From Nocardia terrae (GTDB lineage Bacteria; Actinomycetota; Actinomycetes; Mycobacteriales; Mycobacteriaceae), in the NCBI RefSeq assembly GCF_009760405.1, contig NZ_WRPP01000001.1, positions 1,984,001 through 2,048,000 on the forward strand: DNA of 64,000 bases. Reading direction: 5' to 3'. Each line of letters starts with the position of its first letter. Position 1 is the first letter of the stretch. The notes beneath the pieces are model-generated. The model searched no databases. It saw only the letters and a list, made by a program, of their open reading frames with translations, and was not told the DNA's origin. The position numbers and the translations under genes were made by a program. Below are positions 31,116 through 39,380 of the stretch, one piece after another.

Positions 31116-33101
31116 GTGTCGAAGTTGACGACGGCCGCCAAGCGCATGCTGGTCGGCCGCCCATTCCGCAGCGATTCTCTCGGGCATACGCTGCTGCCCA
31201 AGCGGATCGCGCTCCCGGTTTTCGCCTCGGATGCCCTGTCCTCGGTGGCTTACGCGCCGGAGGAGATCTTCCTGGTGCTGTCGGTGGCGGGCCTGTCGGC
31301 GTACGCCTACGCGCCCTGGATCGGGCTCGCGGTCGCGCTGGTGATGGCGGTGGTGGTGGCCAGCTACCGGCAGAACGTGCACGCCTACCCCTCGGGTGGC
31401 GGCGACTACGAGGTCGCGACCAAGAATCTGGGGCCCACCGCGGGATTGACCGTCGGCAGTGCGCTGTTGGTGGACTACGTGCTCACCGTGGCGGTGTCGA
31501 TTTCGTCGGCGGCGTCGAATATCGGATCGGCAGTGCCGTTCGTCGCAACGCACAAGGTTCTGTTCGCGGTCACCGCGATTGTGATCCTCACCGCGATCAA
31601 CCTGCGCGGCATCCGCGAATCCGGTACCGCCTTCGCGATTCCCACCTACGCCTTCATGATCGGCATGGCGCTCATGCTGCTGTGGGGCTTCATTCGCATC
31701 GGGCTGGGGCAGACCGTGCACGCCGAGTCCTACGGGTTCGGGCTGAAGGCCGAGGATTCGCATCTGGCGGGGCTGGCGTTCGTGTTCCTGATCGCGCGCG
31801 CGTTCTCCTCCGGCTGTGCCGCGCTGACCGGGGTGGAGGCCATCAGCAACGGTGTGCCCGCGTTCCGCAAACCCAAGTCCCGCAATGCCGCGACCACCTT
31901 GCTGCTGCTGGGCGGCATCGCGATCACCTTGTTCATGGGCATGATCGTGCTCACCCAGAAGGTCGGCATCGTGTACGCGCACGACGTCTCCGATCTGATC
32001 GGGGCGCCGGCCGGGTACGAGCAGAAGACGCTCGTCGCGCAGCTGGCGGGCGCGGTGTTCTCCGGGTTCCCGGCGGGCTTCTACTTCATCACCATCGTCA
32101 CCGCGCTGATCCTGGTGCTGGCGGCCAATACCGCGTTCAACGGTTTCCCGGTGCTGGGTTCGATTCTGGCGCAGGACCGTTTCCTGCCGCGGCAGTTGCA
32201 CACTCGCGGGGATCGGCTGGCGTTCAGCAACGGCATCCTGTTCCTGGCGAGTGCCGCGATCGCGTTCGTGGTGCTGTTCGGCGGTGAGGTGACGCGGCTG
32301 ATCCAGCTCTACATCGTGGGCGTGTTCGTGTCGTTCGTGCTGAGTCAGACCGGCATGCTGCGGCATTGGACGCGGCTGTTGCGCACCGAGAACGATCCGG
32401 CGCAGCGGGCGCGCATGAAGCGGTCGCGGGTGATCAACGCGATCGGCCTGACCATGACCGCGACCGTGCTGTGCATCGTGCTGGTCACCAAGTTCGTGGC
32501 GGGCGCGTGGATCGCCATCGTCACCATGGCGGCCATCTTCGGGTTGATGAAACTCATTCGGCGCCACTACGACACGGTGTCGCGCGAACTGGACGAGACC
32601 GATTGGGACGGTGTGCTGCCCAGCCGGACGCACTCGATCGTGCTGGTGTCCAAGCTGCACATGCCGACCAAGCGGGCGCTGGCCTACGCGCGCGCCACCC
32701 GGCCCGACACCTTGGAGGCGATCACCGTGAACGTCGACGAGCCCGATACTCGCGCGCTGGTGCGGCAGTGGGAGGCCAGCGATATCGCGGTGCCGCTCAA
32801 GGTGATCGAATCGCCGTATCGCGAGATCACCAAGCCGGTGGTGGATTACGTGAAGCGGGTGCGCAAGGACTCCCCGCGTGACGTGGTCACCGTTTTCATC
32901 CCCGAGTACGTCGTCGGCCATTGGTGGGAGCAGTTGCTGCACAACCAGAGCGCCCTGCGCCTGAAGGGCCGCCTGCTGTTCGAGCCCGGCGTCATGGTGA
33001 CCAGCGTGCCGTGGCAGCTGTCCTCCTCGACCGGCCGCGCTCCCAGCCGCGTCGTCAACGCCCCCGGCAATGTCCGCCGCGGCTTCGGAGACGAATCGTG
33101 A
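31116..33101 (+). CDS. APC-superfamily permease, KimA-like potassium transporter
   Basis: A 661-residue permease. Residues 1 to about 35 lead into K-R-I-A-L-P-V-F-A-S-D-A-L-S-S-V-A-Y-A (about 32 to 50), the unwound helix 1 region shared with KimA of Bacillus, followed by about 12 transmembrane helices to residue 480 and a cytosolic C-terminal domain (S-I-V-L-V-S-K-L-H-M). KimA-type proteins are proton-coupled potassium importers regulated by cyclic di-AMP. Potassium as substrate here is inferred from this resemblance and from the divergent ceoBC genes. Start GTG 31116 matches the M-S-K-L start of mycobacterial Rv2690c. The stop overlaps the start of the next gene (GTGA). Confidence 0.87.
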   Translation: MSKLTTAAKRMLVGRPFRSDSLGHTLLPKRIALPVFASDALSSVAYAPEEIFLVLSVAGLSAYAYAPWIGLAVALVMAVVVASYRQNVHAYPSGGGDYEVATKNLGPTAGLTVGSALLVDYVLTVAVSISSAASNIGSAVPFVATHKVLFAVTAIVILTAINLRGIRESGTAFAIPTYAFMIGMALMLLWGFIRIGLGQTVHAESYGFGLKAEDSHLAGLAFVFLIARAFSSGCAALTGVEAISNGVPAFRKPKSRNAATTLLLLGGIAITLFMGMIVLTQKVGIVYAHDVSDLIGAPAGYEQKTLVAQLAGAVFSGFPAGFYFITIVTALILVLAANTAFNGFPVLGSILAQDRFLPRQLHTRGDRLAFSNGILFLASAAIAFVVLFGGEVTRLIQLYIVGVFVSFVLSQTGMLRHWTRLLRTENDPAQRARMKRSRVINAIGLTMTATVLCIVLVTKFVAGAWIAIVTMAAIFGLMKLIRRHYDTVSRELDETDWDGVLPSRTHSIVLVSKLHMPTKRALAYARATRPDTLEAITVNVDEPDTRALVRQWEASDIAVPLKVIESPYREITKPVVDYVKRVRKDSPRDVVTVFIPEYVVGHWWEQLLHNQSALRLKGRLLFEPGVMVTSVPWQLSSSTGRAPSRVVNAPGNVRRGFGDES

Positions 33102-34963
33102 GCGCCGAAACCGATTGGTACGGCAAGATCTTCGAGGTCCGCCTCGGCCCGCCCGGCCACGGCGGCTTCTGCGTCGCCCGCCACGAGGGCCGCGTCCTGT
33201 TCGTCCGCCACGGCCTTTCCGGCGAACTCGTCCGCGCCCTCGTCACCGAGGACCGCGGCGGCTCCTTCTGCCGCGCCGACGCCATCGACATCCTCGACCC
33301 GTCCCCCGACCGCATCCCCGCCACCTGCCCCGTCTCCGGCCCCGGCGGCGCCGGCTGCTGCGACTTCACCTTCGCCACCCCTGAAGCCCAACGCGACCTC
33401 AAACACCAGGTCGTCGCCGACCAGCTGCGCCGCTTGGCCAACTGGGAACCCGACTTCACCGTCGAACCCATCCCGCTGCCCCTCACTCTCCCGAGCAGCG
33501 TGGTGGCCCAACAGGACTCCCAGCCCGGTCCCACCCGCCCGGACCGCCCGGCGCGGCTCGGCGGCGTGGCGACCGGCCTCACCTCAACCTTGCTCGGCTC
33601 TTCCACCGGTCCTGTCATGCCGCAGCATGCGAAGCCGGCCCCTGAGGCCCACGTCCGGGACGAGACGCGCGACGCGTCCCCGGATGCGGCGCCCCCGGGC
33701 GTCGCGCCGGGCCGAATCGGCGGCGTAGCCACACATCTGGCGAGCTCTTTGATCGCTCGCCCCGACACGGGCAAGTCCGACGCGCCCCGAACCGGCGTGT
33801 CTGCGGGCGTCTTCGACAGCAAAGGCGAGGCTGCTGCATCGCGCCCGGCCTCGGCGATTGTCGGTGAGCTGGGTGAAGTGGGTGCGGCACTTGTGGACTC
33901 GACGGCCGACGTAGCTGAGCGCGGCGGCGCACAGGCCGCGATTCCAGTTGGTGGGGCGGTCGTGTCGACGCCGACCGCGCGGGCTGGTGGAGCGGAACTC
34001 ATTGTCGCGTCGGGCGGGTTGTTGTCGGCGGCGGGTTACACCGCTGGGTGGCGGAGTCGGGTGCGGTTGGCGGTGGACTCGGATGGGCGGGCCGGGGTGC
34101 ACGGGTATCGGAGTAGCGAGGTGATCGCGGATCTGCGGTGTCCGCAGCCGATGGCCGGCGCGATGGATGGGATCGCGGATCGGAAGTGGACTCCGGGCGC
34201 GGATCTTGTTGTGGCCGTGGATGGGGACGGCATGCGGCATATCGTCGAGGTGGCTCCGGCCGAGGTCGAGCAGGGGGATCGGCGTGGGCGGCAGGAGCGC
34301 GGTGCGGGCGGGGCTCGGCGGGGTGGGGATCGGCGGAGCACGGCGACTCGGCGGGCGGCGGCTCACGGGGCGCGGGATGAGCGGGTTGTCGATGGGACCG
34401 GGCGGGCTGTGCAATACGTGGCCGAGCGGCGGTGGGAGTTGTCGGCTACCGGGTTCTGGCAGCCGCATTACGGTGCGGCGCAGTGCTATTCGGATGTGGT
34501 CGCGGAGTGGGCGGAGGCCGCGCCCGGGTCGCTGGTGTGGGATCTGTACTGCGGGGTGGGCGTGTTCGCGGCCCGGCTCGCTGAGCAGGTCGGGGACCGG
34601 GGGCTGGTGCACGGGGTCGAGTTCGCGCGCAGTGCGGTGACCGAAGGGCGTGCGGCGCTGCGGGATATGCCGTGGGTCGATCTGACCGCAGAGCGGGTCG
34701 AGCGCTGGATTCACGAACAGCCTGGTACCGCACCGGATGTCGTCGTATTGGATCCGCCGCGCGCGGGTGCGGGCAAGGATGTGATCAACGCGTTGAGCGA
34801 GCGCTCCCCGCGCCGCATCATCCACATTGGTTGCGACCCTGCCGCTTTCGCGAGGGATGTCGGCCTCTACCGCACCACTGGATACCAACCCATCGGTCTA
34901 CGAGTCTTCGACGCCTTCCCGGGAACCCACCACGTGGAATGCATCGCCGTATTCGAGCGCTGA
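33098..34963 (+). CDS. TrmA/RumA-type RNA m5U methyltransferase with TRAM domain and large insertion
   Basis: A 621-residue protein. Residues 1 to 70 form a TRAM-like RNA-binding domain, and residues 70 to 126 the usual linker with C-P-V-S-G-P-G-G-A-G-C-C-D-F. Residues about 127 to 312 are an extra Ala/Pro/Ser-rich segment absent from the roughly 405-residue M. tuberculosis Rv2689c, with an internal duplication of G-G-V-A-T (155 and 208). The fold resumes at W-R-S-R-V-R-L-A-V (318). A second basic insertion spans about 391 to 435. Catalytic parts are present: SAM motif D-L-Y-C-G-V-G-V-F (482 to 490), D-P-P-R-A-G (552 to 557), and G-C-D-P with the probable catalytic Cys579. It likely methylates C5 of uridine in RNA. 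Confidence 0.87.
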   Translation: MSAETDWYGKIFEVRLGPPGHGGFCVARHEGRVLFVRHGLSGELVRALVTEDRGGSFCRADAIDILDPSPDRIPATCPVSGPGGAGCCDFTFATPEAQRDLKHQVVADQLRRLANWEPDFTVEPIPLPLTLPSSVVAQQDSQPGPTRPDRPARLGGVATGLTSTLLGSSTGPVMPQHAKPAPEAHVRDETRDASPDAAPPGVAPGRIGGVATHLASSLIARPDTGKSDAPRTGVSAGVFDSKGEAAASRPASAIVGELGEVGAALVDSTADVAERGGAQAAIPVGGAVVSTPTARAGGAELIVASGGLLSAAGYTAGWRSRVRLAVDSDGRAGVHGYRSSEVIADLRCPQPMAGAMDGIADRKWTPGADLVVAVDGDGMRHIVEVAPAEVEQGDRRGRQERGAGGARRGGDRRSTATRRAAAHGARDERVVDGTGRAVQYVAERRWELSATGFWQPHYGAAQCYSDVVAEWAEAAPGSLVWDLYCGVGVFAARLAEQVGDRGLVHGVEFARSAVTEGRAALRDMPWVDLTAERVERWIHEQPGTAPDVVVLDPPRAGAGKDVINALSERSPRRIIHIGCDPAAFARDVGLYRTTGYQPIGLRVFDAFPGTHHVECIAVFER

Positions 34964-34975
34964 CCGAGGCCCGCG

Positions 34976-35037
34976 AGATCAGGGAGCTCTCACCGTGGGA
35001 TTTCGTCCGAATTCCCGCGCTGAGAGCTCCCTGATCT
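34976..35037. terminator. Long dyad after the methyltransferase gene
   Basis: Outer arms AGATCAGGGAGCTCTCA (34976) and its exact complement (35021 to 35037), 17 bases each. The interior is also nearly self-complementary (CGTGGGATTTCG with CGAATTCCCGCG). It probably ends the permease/methyltransferase operon. Confidence 0.75.
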
Positions 35038-35129
35038 TGTCACGGTCCGGGGCGGGTGGGCGGTGGCGTATTGGGGACAGGGGAAGGGTTGGGGGATGGG
35101 GGGATTGGGGGTGGGTCAAGATGTAGCTC

Positions 35130-35945
35130 GTGACTACGTTGTCGGATCCGACTGTGGCGTCGGTGGTCGAGCTGATCTATGGGGATCAGTCGAGGTTCCA
35201 CTCGCTGGAATCATTGCTGTTGCAGGTGGATCTCAAGCGGGCGGAGTACCTCGAGGGCGCATTGTGGGTGAATGCGGACAGTTATTGGGGGCGGTTGGTG
35301 ACGCCGGTGTACGGGGCCCGGGTGGCGGCCGTCGGCGGGAGCGCGCAGGCGGATCGGGCGCTGCTGGATCTGGTCGAGGTGACGGTGGCGCGGTTCCTGC
35401 AGGGGGAGTCGCTGGCGCGCAAGCATCTTCCGGCGTGGATGCCGGGGCTGCGCAAGGCGCTGCTGGCGGACGGATACCGGATGAAGGTGGACCGGGTGGT
35501 GGGCGGCGGGGGAACCGAGGGCGGGGTGCGCTGCCGGTTGAAACCGACCCCGTGGCTGCCGATCCGGCTCGTCGAGCGAGTGGAACTGTTGTCGACCGAG
35601 CTGGAGGTGCGCGGTCAGCAGACGGCGCTGGATCACCTGCGGCAGGCGATCGAACATCATGAGCGCGGCCGGTTTCCGGCGTGTGAGAAGCGGCTGCGTT
35701 CGGCACTGCAGCAGATCACCGCGTACGCGGCGGGCACCGGTGACCTCGACGGCGCCCGCAATGTCCGCCACCTGGTGGACATCGGCCGCCTCACCATCGC
35801 CGAGGGCACCCGGCTGCTGCACGACCTGCGGGGCATGGTCGTCGAGGACCCGTTCCCGCATCGAACCCGCGCCGACGCCACCCGGTTTCGCATTCAGCTG
35901 ACCGAGGTGCGCGCCGCCTGGCTGCTGTCGAAGGTCGAGCTGTAG
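35130..35945 (+). CDS. Hypothetical cytoplasmic protein
   Basis: A 271-residue soluble, mostly helical protein. Features are L-I-Y-G-D-Q-S-R-F-H-S near residue 15, W-M-P-G-L-R-K-A-L-L near 102, and a helical hairpin H-L-R-Q-A-I-E-H-H-E-R-G-R-F-P-A-C-E-K-R near 170 to 190 that recalls, weakly, the C-terminal helices of abortive-infection proteins. I cannot assign a family. Start GTG 35130 has no strong ribosome site. It converges with the SIMPL gene with only four bases between the stops. Confidence 0.6.
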   Translation: MTTLSDPTVASVVELIYGDQSRFHSLESLLLQVDLKRAEYLEGALWVNADSYWGRLVTPVYGARVAAVGGSAQADRALLDLVEVTVARFLQGESLARKHLPAWMPGLRKALLADGYRMKVDRVVGGGGTEGGVRCRLKPTPWLPIRLVERVELLSTELEVRGQQTALDHLRQAIEHHERGRFPACEKRLRSALQQITAYAAGTGDLDGARNVRHLVDIGRLTIAEGTRLLHDLRGMVVEDPFPHRTRADATRFRIQLTEVRAAWLLSKVEL

Positions 35946-35949
35946 GGAT

Positions 35950-36636
35950 TCAGTTCAGCTGCCAGGTGACCCGGATGCTGGTCGACACTTCGCTCTCCCC
36001 GAGCTGCACCGGCACCGCCCGGCCCGGCGCGGAGGACATCTTCTCGGCGGCGAACGCCAGTCGCGGCTGCGGCACCGGCCCGGAGATGTTCTCGGTGATC
36101 TCGACCACCGGCCCCAGCGTGCGGCCCGCCCGGAACACGTACTGTTCGGCCTTGCCCAGCGCGTGATCCCAGGCCGCGTCGCGGGCGCGAACCATCAGCG
36201 CCTCCTCGTCGGCCACGGTCAGCGTGAGCCCGCCCAGCCGCACATCGTCACCACCGGCGACCACCGCGTGCGCGATGATGACGGCGGGCCCGCCGTCCTC
36301 GGACTTGGCCTCCCCGTCGGGCCCGGCGATATCGCGCAACGCGACCGTCAGCGAGGTCCCCGCGACATACCCGACCAGCTGTTCCCGATTCCCGTCGGTC
36401 CACACGGTTTCCGCCCGCACCGTCAGCCCACTGGTATTGATGTCGCGCGCCCCCACCCCGTCCACCCGCAACGCCCCGATCACGGCATCCGCCTGTTCCC
36501 CGGCCCGCGCGTACGCGGCGGCCACGGTCTCGGCACGGGTCTCCACCGAGATCGACACCCGCATGATGTCCGGAATAGCGCTCGCACTGCCGGATCCGAT
36601 CATCGTGATGGTGTCGATGGCGTTGTCACTGCTCAC
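35950..36636 (-). CDS. SIMPL-domain (DUF541) protein
   Basis: A 228-residue protein of the SIMPL family. The N-terminal pattern I-T-M-I-G-S-G-S-A-S-A-I-P-D-I-M-R-V-S-I-S-V-E is diagnostic, and the C terminus has A-L-G-K-A-E-Q-Y-V-F-R-A-G-R-T-L-G and R-V-T-W-Q-L. No signal peptide is visible, so this copy is probably cytoplasmic, unlike many SIMPL proteins. The family forms rings of unknown function and is linked to stress. Start GTG 36636 has AGGAGGAA upstream, a strong site. Confidence 0.85.
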   Translation of the reverse strand: MSSDNAIDTITMIGSGSASAIPDIMRVSISVETRAETVAAAYARAGEQADAVIGALRVDGVGARDINTSGLTVRAETVWTDGNREQLVGYVAGTSLTVALRDIAGPDGEAKSEDGGPAVIIAHAVVAGGDDVRLGGLTLTVADEEALMVRARDAAWDHALGKAEQYVFRAGRTLGPVVEITENISGPVPQPRLAFAAEKMSSAPGRAVPVQLGESEVSTSIRVTWQLN

Positions 36637-36711
36637 GAGTTCCTCCTGGATCGGATGGCCACAACCCGCTCGATGCTACCGACGCCCACCGCCCGCCCGC
36701 CGGTGCCGCGC

Positions 36712-37311
36712 TCAGGCGACCGATTGCCCGGTCCCGTTCGCCGACGAGACCACCGTGGCGAGCGAGGTTGCGCCCGTGGCGATCTCGCTCGCCGTGGCCA
36801 GGTCGAGACGGATGTCGAGGTCCGGTTCGGGGGCGGGGCCGTCGTGGTGGGTGAGACCGGATTCGGTGAGGACGTAGTGGAAGGTGGTGTCGCCGATGCG
36901 GACCGTGGCGGTGCCGGTGGGGACGAGGTCGGCTATGGCGTGGCCGAGGGGGAGGGCGAACCAGTGGGCGCGGACGGCGTCGGTGGCGCGTTGGTCGCCC
37001 AGTTGGCTTGCGCCCCAGGTCGAGAGGGAGTCCAGGATGGGGCGTAGGGCGGCGCCGGAGGGGGTGAGTTCGTAGAGGGCGGTGCCGGCTCGGGGGCCCG
37101 TGCGGCGTTTGGTGAGGATTCCGTCACGCTCGAGGTCTTTGAGGCGGGCGGCGAGGACGTCGGTGCTGATGCCGGGGAGGTCGGCGAACAGGTCGCTGTA
37201 GCGGCGGGGGCCCGAACACAGTTCGCGGACCACCAGCAGGTTCCACCGGTCGCCGACGATGTCGAGGGCGCGGCTCACGGTGCAGTAGTGGTCGTAGCTT
37301 CGGCGTGGCAC
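36712..37311 (-). CDS. HxlR-family transcriptional regulator
   Basis: A 199-residue winged-helix regulator. Residues 1 to 95 are the HxlR domain: M-P-R-R-S-Y-D-H-Y-C, A-L-D-I-V-G-D-R-W-N-L-L-V-V-R-E-L, then G-P-R-R-Y-S-D-L and I-S-T-D-V-L-A-A-R-L. A C-terminal SCP2-like half (about 110 to 190, T-A-T-V-R-I-G-D-T-T-F) may sense a ligand. GTG 37311 matches family starts; GTG 37320 is possible. It diverges from the aminotransferase gene, and perfect ACTTGGAA palindromes lie between them, so it probably controls itself and that gene. Confidence 0.88.
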   Translation of the reverse strand: MPRRSYDHYCTVSRALDIVGDRWNLLVVRELCSGPRRYSDLFADLPGISTDVLAARLKDLERDGILTKRRTGPRAGTALYELTPSGAALRPILDSLSTWGASQLGDQRATDAVRAHWFALPLGHAIADLVPTGTATVRIGDTTFHYVLTESGLTHHDGPAPEPDLDIRLDLATASEIATGATSLATVVSSANGTGQSVA

Positions 37312-37325
37312 GATCCCCACTGTAA

Positions 37326-37369
37326 CCAAGAACTTGGAAAAACAAAGTGCAAACTTGGAATTTCCAAGT
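37326..37369. promoter_or_regulatory. Paired operators between hxlR and the aminotransferase gene
   Basis: ACTTGGAA-T-TTCCAAGT, a perfect dyad, at 37353 to 37369, and CCAAG-AA-CTTGG at 37326 to 37337, which contains the same ACTTGGAA half-site. Two sites on one DNA face between divergent genes fit a dimeric HxlR repressor. Confidence 0.75.
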
Positions 37370-37405
37370 AGAGTGTGCGGCAACCACACCGAGAAGGGGT
37401 CGTTC

Positions 37406-38617
37406 ATGCAGGTGAAGCAGTCGAGCAAGCTGGCGGGCGTGTCCTACGAGATTCGCGGGCCGGTCGCCGAGCACGCCGCCCGGCTGGAGGCCGAAGGGCA
37501 TCACGTCGTGAAGCTCAACACCGGCAACCCGTTGCCCTTCGGCTTCGAGGCGCCCGCCGAGCTGCTGCAGGACATGGTCCGCAATCTGCCCGCGTCGAGC
37601 GGCTACTCCACCTCCAAGGGCTTGCTGTCCGCGCGGCGCGCGGTCGTGCAGTACTACCAGACCTTGGGCCTCAACGAGATCGACGTCGAGCAGGTCTTCC
37701 TCGGCAACGGCGTCTCCGAGCTCATCATGATGGCCATGACCGCGCTGCTGGAGAACGGCGACGAAGTCCTCGTTCCCGCACCGGATTTCCCGCTCTGGAC
37801 CGCAGCCACCGCGCTCAACGGCGGCCGTCCCGTGCACTACATCTGCGATGAGGGCTCGGACTGGATGCCGGACCTGGCCGACATCGAATCCAAGATCACC
37901 GATCGCACCCGCGCCCTGGTCATCATCAACCCCAACAACCCCACGGGCGCGGTGTATTCGCCCGAGGTGGTCCGCCAGATGCTGGAGATCGCCCGCCGCC
38001 ACAACCTGGTGGTGTTCTCCGACGAGATCTACGACAAGATCCTCTACGACGGCCTCACCCACACCGCCACCGCGTCCCTGGCCCCGGACCTGTTGTGCCT
38101 CACCTTCTCCGGCCTGTCCAAGTCCTACCGCGCCGCCGGCTTCCGCGGCGGCTGGCTGGTCGTCTCCGGCCCGATCGAGCACGCCGAGAACTACCTCGAG
38201 GGCCTGACCATGCTCGCGGGCCTGCGCCTGTGCGCGAATGTCCCCGCGCAGCAAGCGATCCAGGCCGCGCTCGGCGGCTACCAGAGCATCTACGACCTCA
38301 CCCTCCCCGGCGGCCGCCTCCGAGAACAGCGCGACCGCGCCTGGGAAACCCTGAACGCCATCCCCGGCGTCTCCTGCGTGAAGCCCAAGGGCTCCCTCTA
38401 CGTCTTCCCGCGCATCGACCTGAACATGTACAAGATCCACGACGACGAACAGTTCGTCCTGGACCTGCTCCTCCGCGAAAAGATCCACATCGTCCAGGGC
38501 ACCGGCTTCAACTGGCCCCGCCCCGACCACTTCCGCATCGTCACCCTGCCCCACGCCGACGAGCTGGAAGCCATCATCGAACGCATCGGCCGCTTCCTGG
38601 CCACCTACAAGCAGTAA
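37406..38617 (+). CDS. PLP-dependent aminotransferase, AlaA-type
   Basis: A 403-residue class I/II aminotransferase. The PLP Schiff-base lysine is Lys239 in F-S-G-L-S-K-S-Y-R; the cofactor-binding N-P-N-N-P-T-G is at 175 to 181, the D-E-I-Y segment at 206 to 209, and a substrate Arg is expected in the C-terminal D-H-F-R-I-V. It is closest by pattern to AlaA-type glutamate-pyruvate aminotransferases, making alanine from pyruvate. Start ATG 37406 has GAGAAGGGG upstream. The HxlR operators sit 37 bases ahead of it, which suggests that its expression responds to a signal sensed by HxlR. Confidence 0.9.
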   Translation: MQVKQSSKLAGVSYEIRGPVAEHAARLEAEGHHVVKLNTGNPLPFGFEAPAELLQDMVRNLPASSGYSTSKGLLSARRAVVQYYQTLGLNEIDVEQVFLGNGVSELIMMAMTALLENGDEVLVPAPDFPLWTAATALNGGRPVHYICDEGSDWMPDLADIESKITDRTRALVIINPNNPTGAVYSPEVVRQMLEIARRHNLVVFSDEIYDKILYDGLTHTATASLAPDLLCLTFSGLSKSYRAAGFRGGWLVVSGPIEHAENYLEGLTMLAGLRLCANVPAQQAIQAALGGYQSIYDLTLPGGRLREQRDRAWETLNAIPGVSCVKPKGSLYVFPRIDLNMYKIHDDEQFVLDLLLREKIHIVQGTGFNWPRPDHFRIVTLPHADELEAIIERIGRFLATYKQ

Positions 38618-38636
38618 TTCCAGGCGTCTTCGCCTT

Positions 38637-39380
38637 TCAGACCGGACGGCCCGCGGTCATGCCGCCGTCGACCACGAACTCCGCGGCGTTGCAGTAGCTG
38701 GATTCGTGGCTGGCCAGGAACACGACCACGTCGGTGACCTCCTCCGGCGCGCCCAGGCGGGCCAGCGGGTTCGCTGAACGGTCGGTGGTCGTACCCTCCG
38801 GCACACCGAGCATCGGAGTCGAAATCCCGCCCGGGTGAACGGAATTCACGCGCACCCCGTGCGGCGCAAGCTCGATCGCCGCCGACTTGGTCAGCCCGCG
38901 CACCCCGAACTTCGAGGCGGTGTAGGCGTGCGCCCCGGGCACGCCCTGAATCCCGGCGGCCGAGGAGATGTTCACCACCGACGACGGCCGCGCCGCCACC
39001 AGAGCGTCCCGCGCGGCGGTCAGCCCCAGGAACGGCCCGGTGAGATTGATGGAAAGCGCGCGCTGCCACTGCTCCTCGGTGTACGTGCCGATCGCCCCGA
39101 AGTCGAGAATGCCCGCATTGTTGACCAGCACGTCCAGCTTGCCGAACCGCTCGACCGCAGCGTCCACGGCGGCTTCCCAGTCCGCGAGGCTGGTGACGTC
39201 CAGATGGATGAATGCCGCAGCCTCACCGAGCTCGGCGGCCAGCTTCGCACCGGCCTCGTCGGCGATATCCCCGATGAGCACCGAAGCCCCTTCGGCGACA
39301 AAGGCTCTGGCATGCGAAGCCCCCATCCCCGACGCCCCGCCAGTGATCAGCGCTACGCGCCCGTCGAGTCTCCCGCTCAT
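38637..39380 (-). CDS. Short-chain dehydrogenase (3-alpha/20-beta-hydroxysteroid dehydrogenase-like)
   Basis: A 247-residue classical SDR. It shows the NAD-binding T-G-G-A-S-G-M-G (13 to 20), N-N-A-G (87 to 90), catalytic Ser139 and Y-T-A-S-K (Tyr153, Lys157), and P-G-G-I-S-T-P-M after the active site. It should oxidise or reduce a hydroxyl group on a lipid, steroid or terpenoid. Start ATG 39380 overlaps the stop of the flavin oxidoreductase gene (ATGA), so the two are translationally coupled in the tetR operon. The family includes steroid dehydrogenases, but the substrate here is open. Confidence 0.88.
   Translation of the reverse strand: MSGRLDGRVALITGGASGMGASHARAFVAEGASVLIGDIADEAGAKLAAELGEAAAFIHLDVTSLADWEAAVDAAVERFGKLDVLVNNAGILDFGAIGTYTEEQWQRALSINLTGPFLGLTAARDALVAARPSSVVNISSAAGIQGVPGAHAYTASKFGVRGLTKSAAIELAPHGVRVNSVHPGGISTPMLGVPEGTTTDRSANPLARLGAPEEVTDVVVFLASHESSYCNAAEFVVDGGMTAGRPV

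Noticed and set aside
30966..32942. A minus-strand frame of 658 codons opposite the KimA-like permease
   Set aside because: The plus strand matches a known permease along its full length; the antisense text is His/Gln/Arg-rich shadow with no domains.
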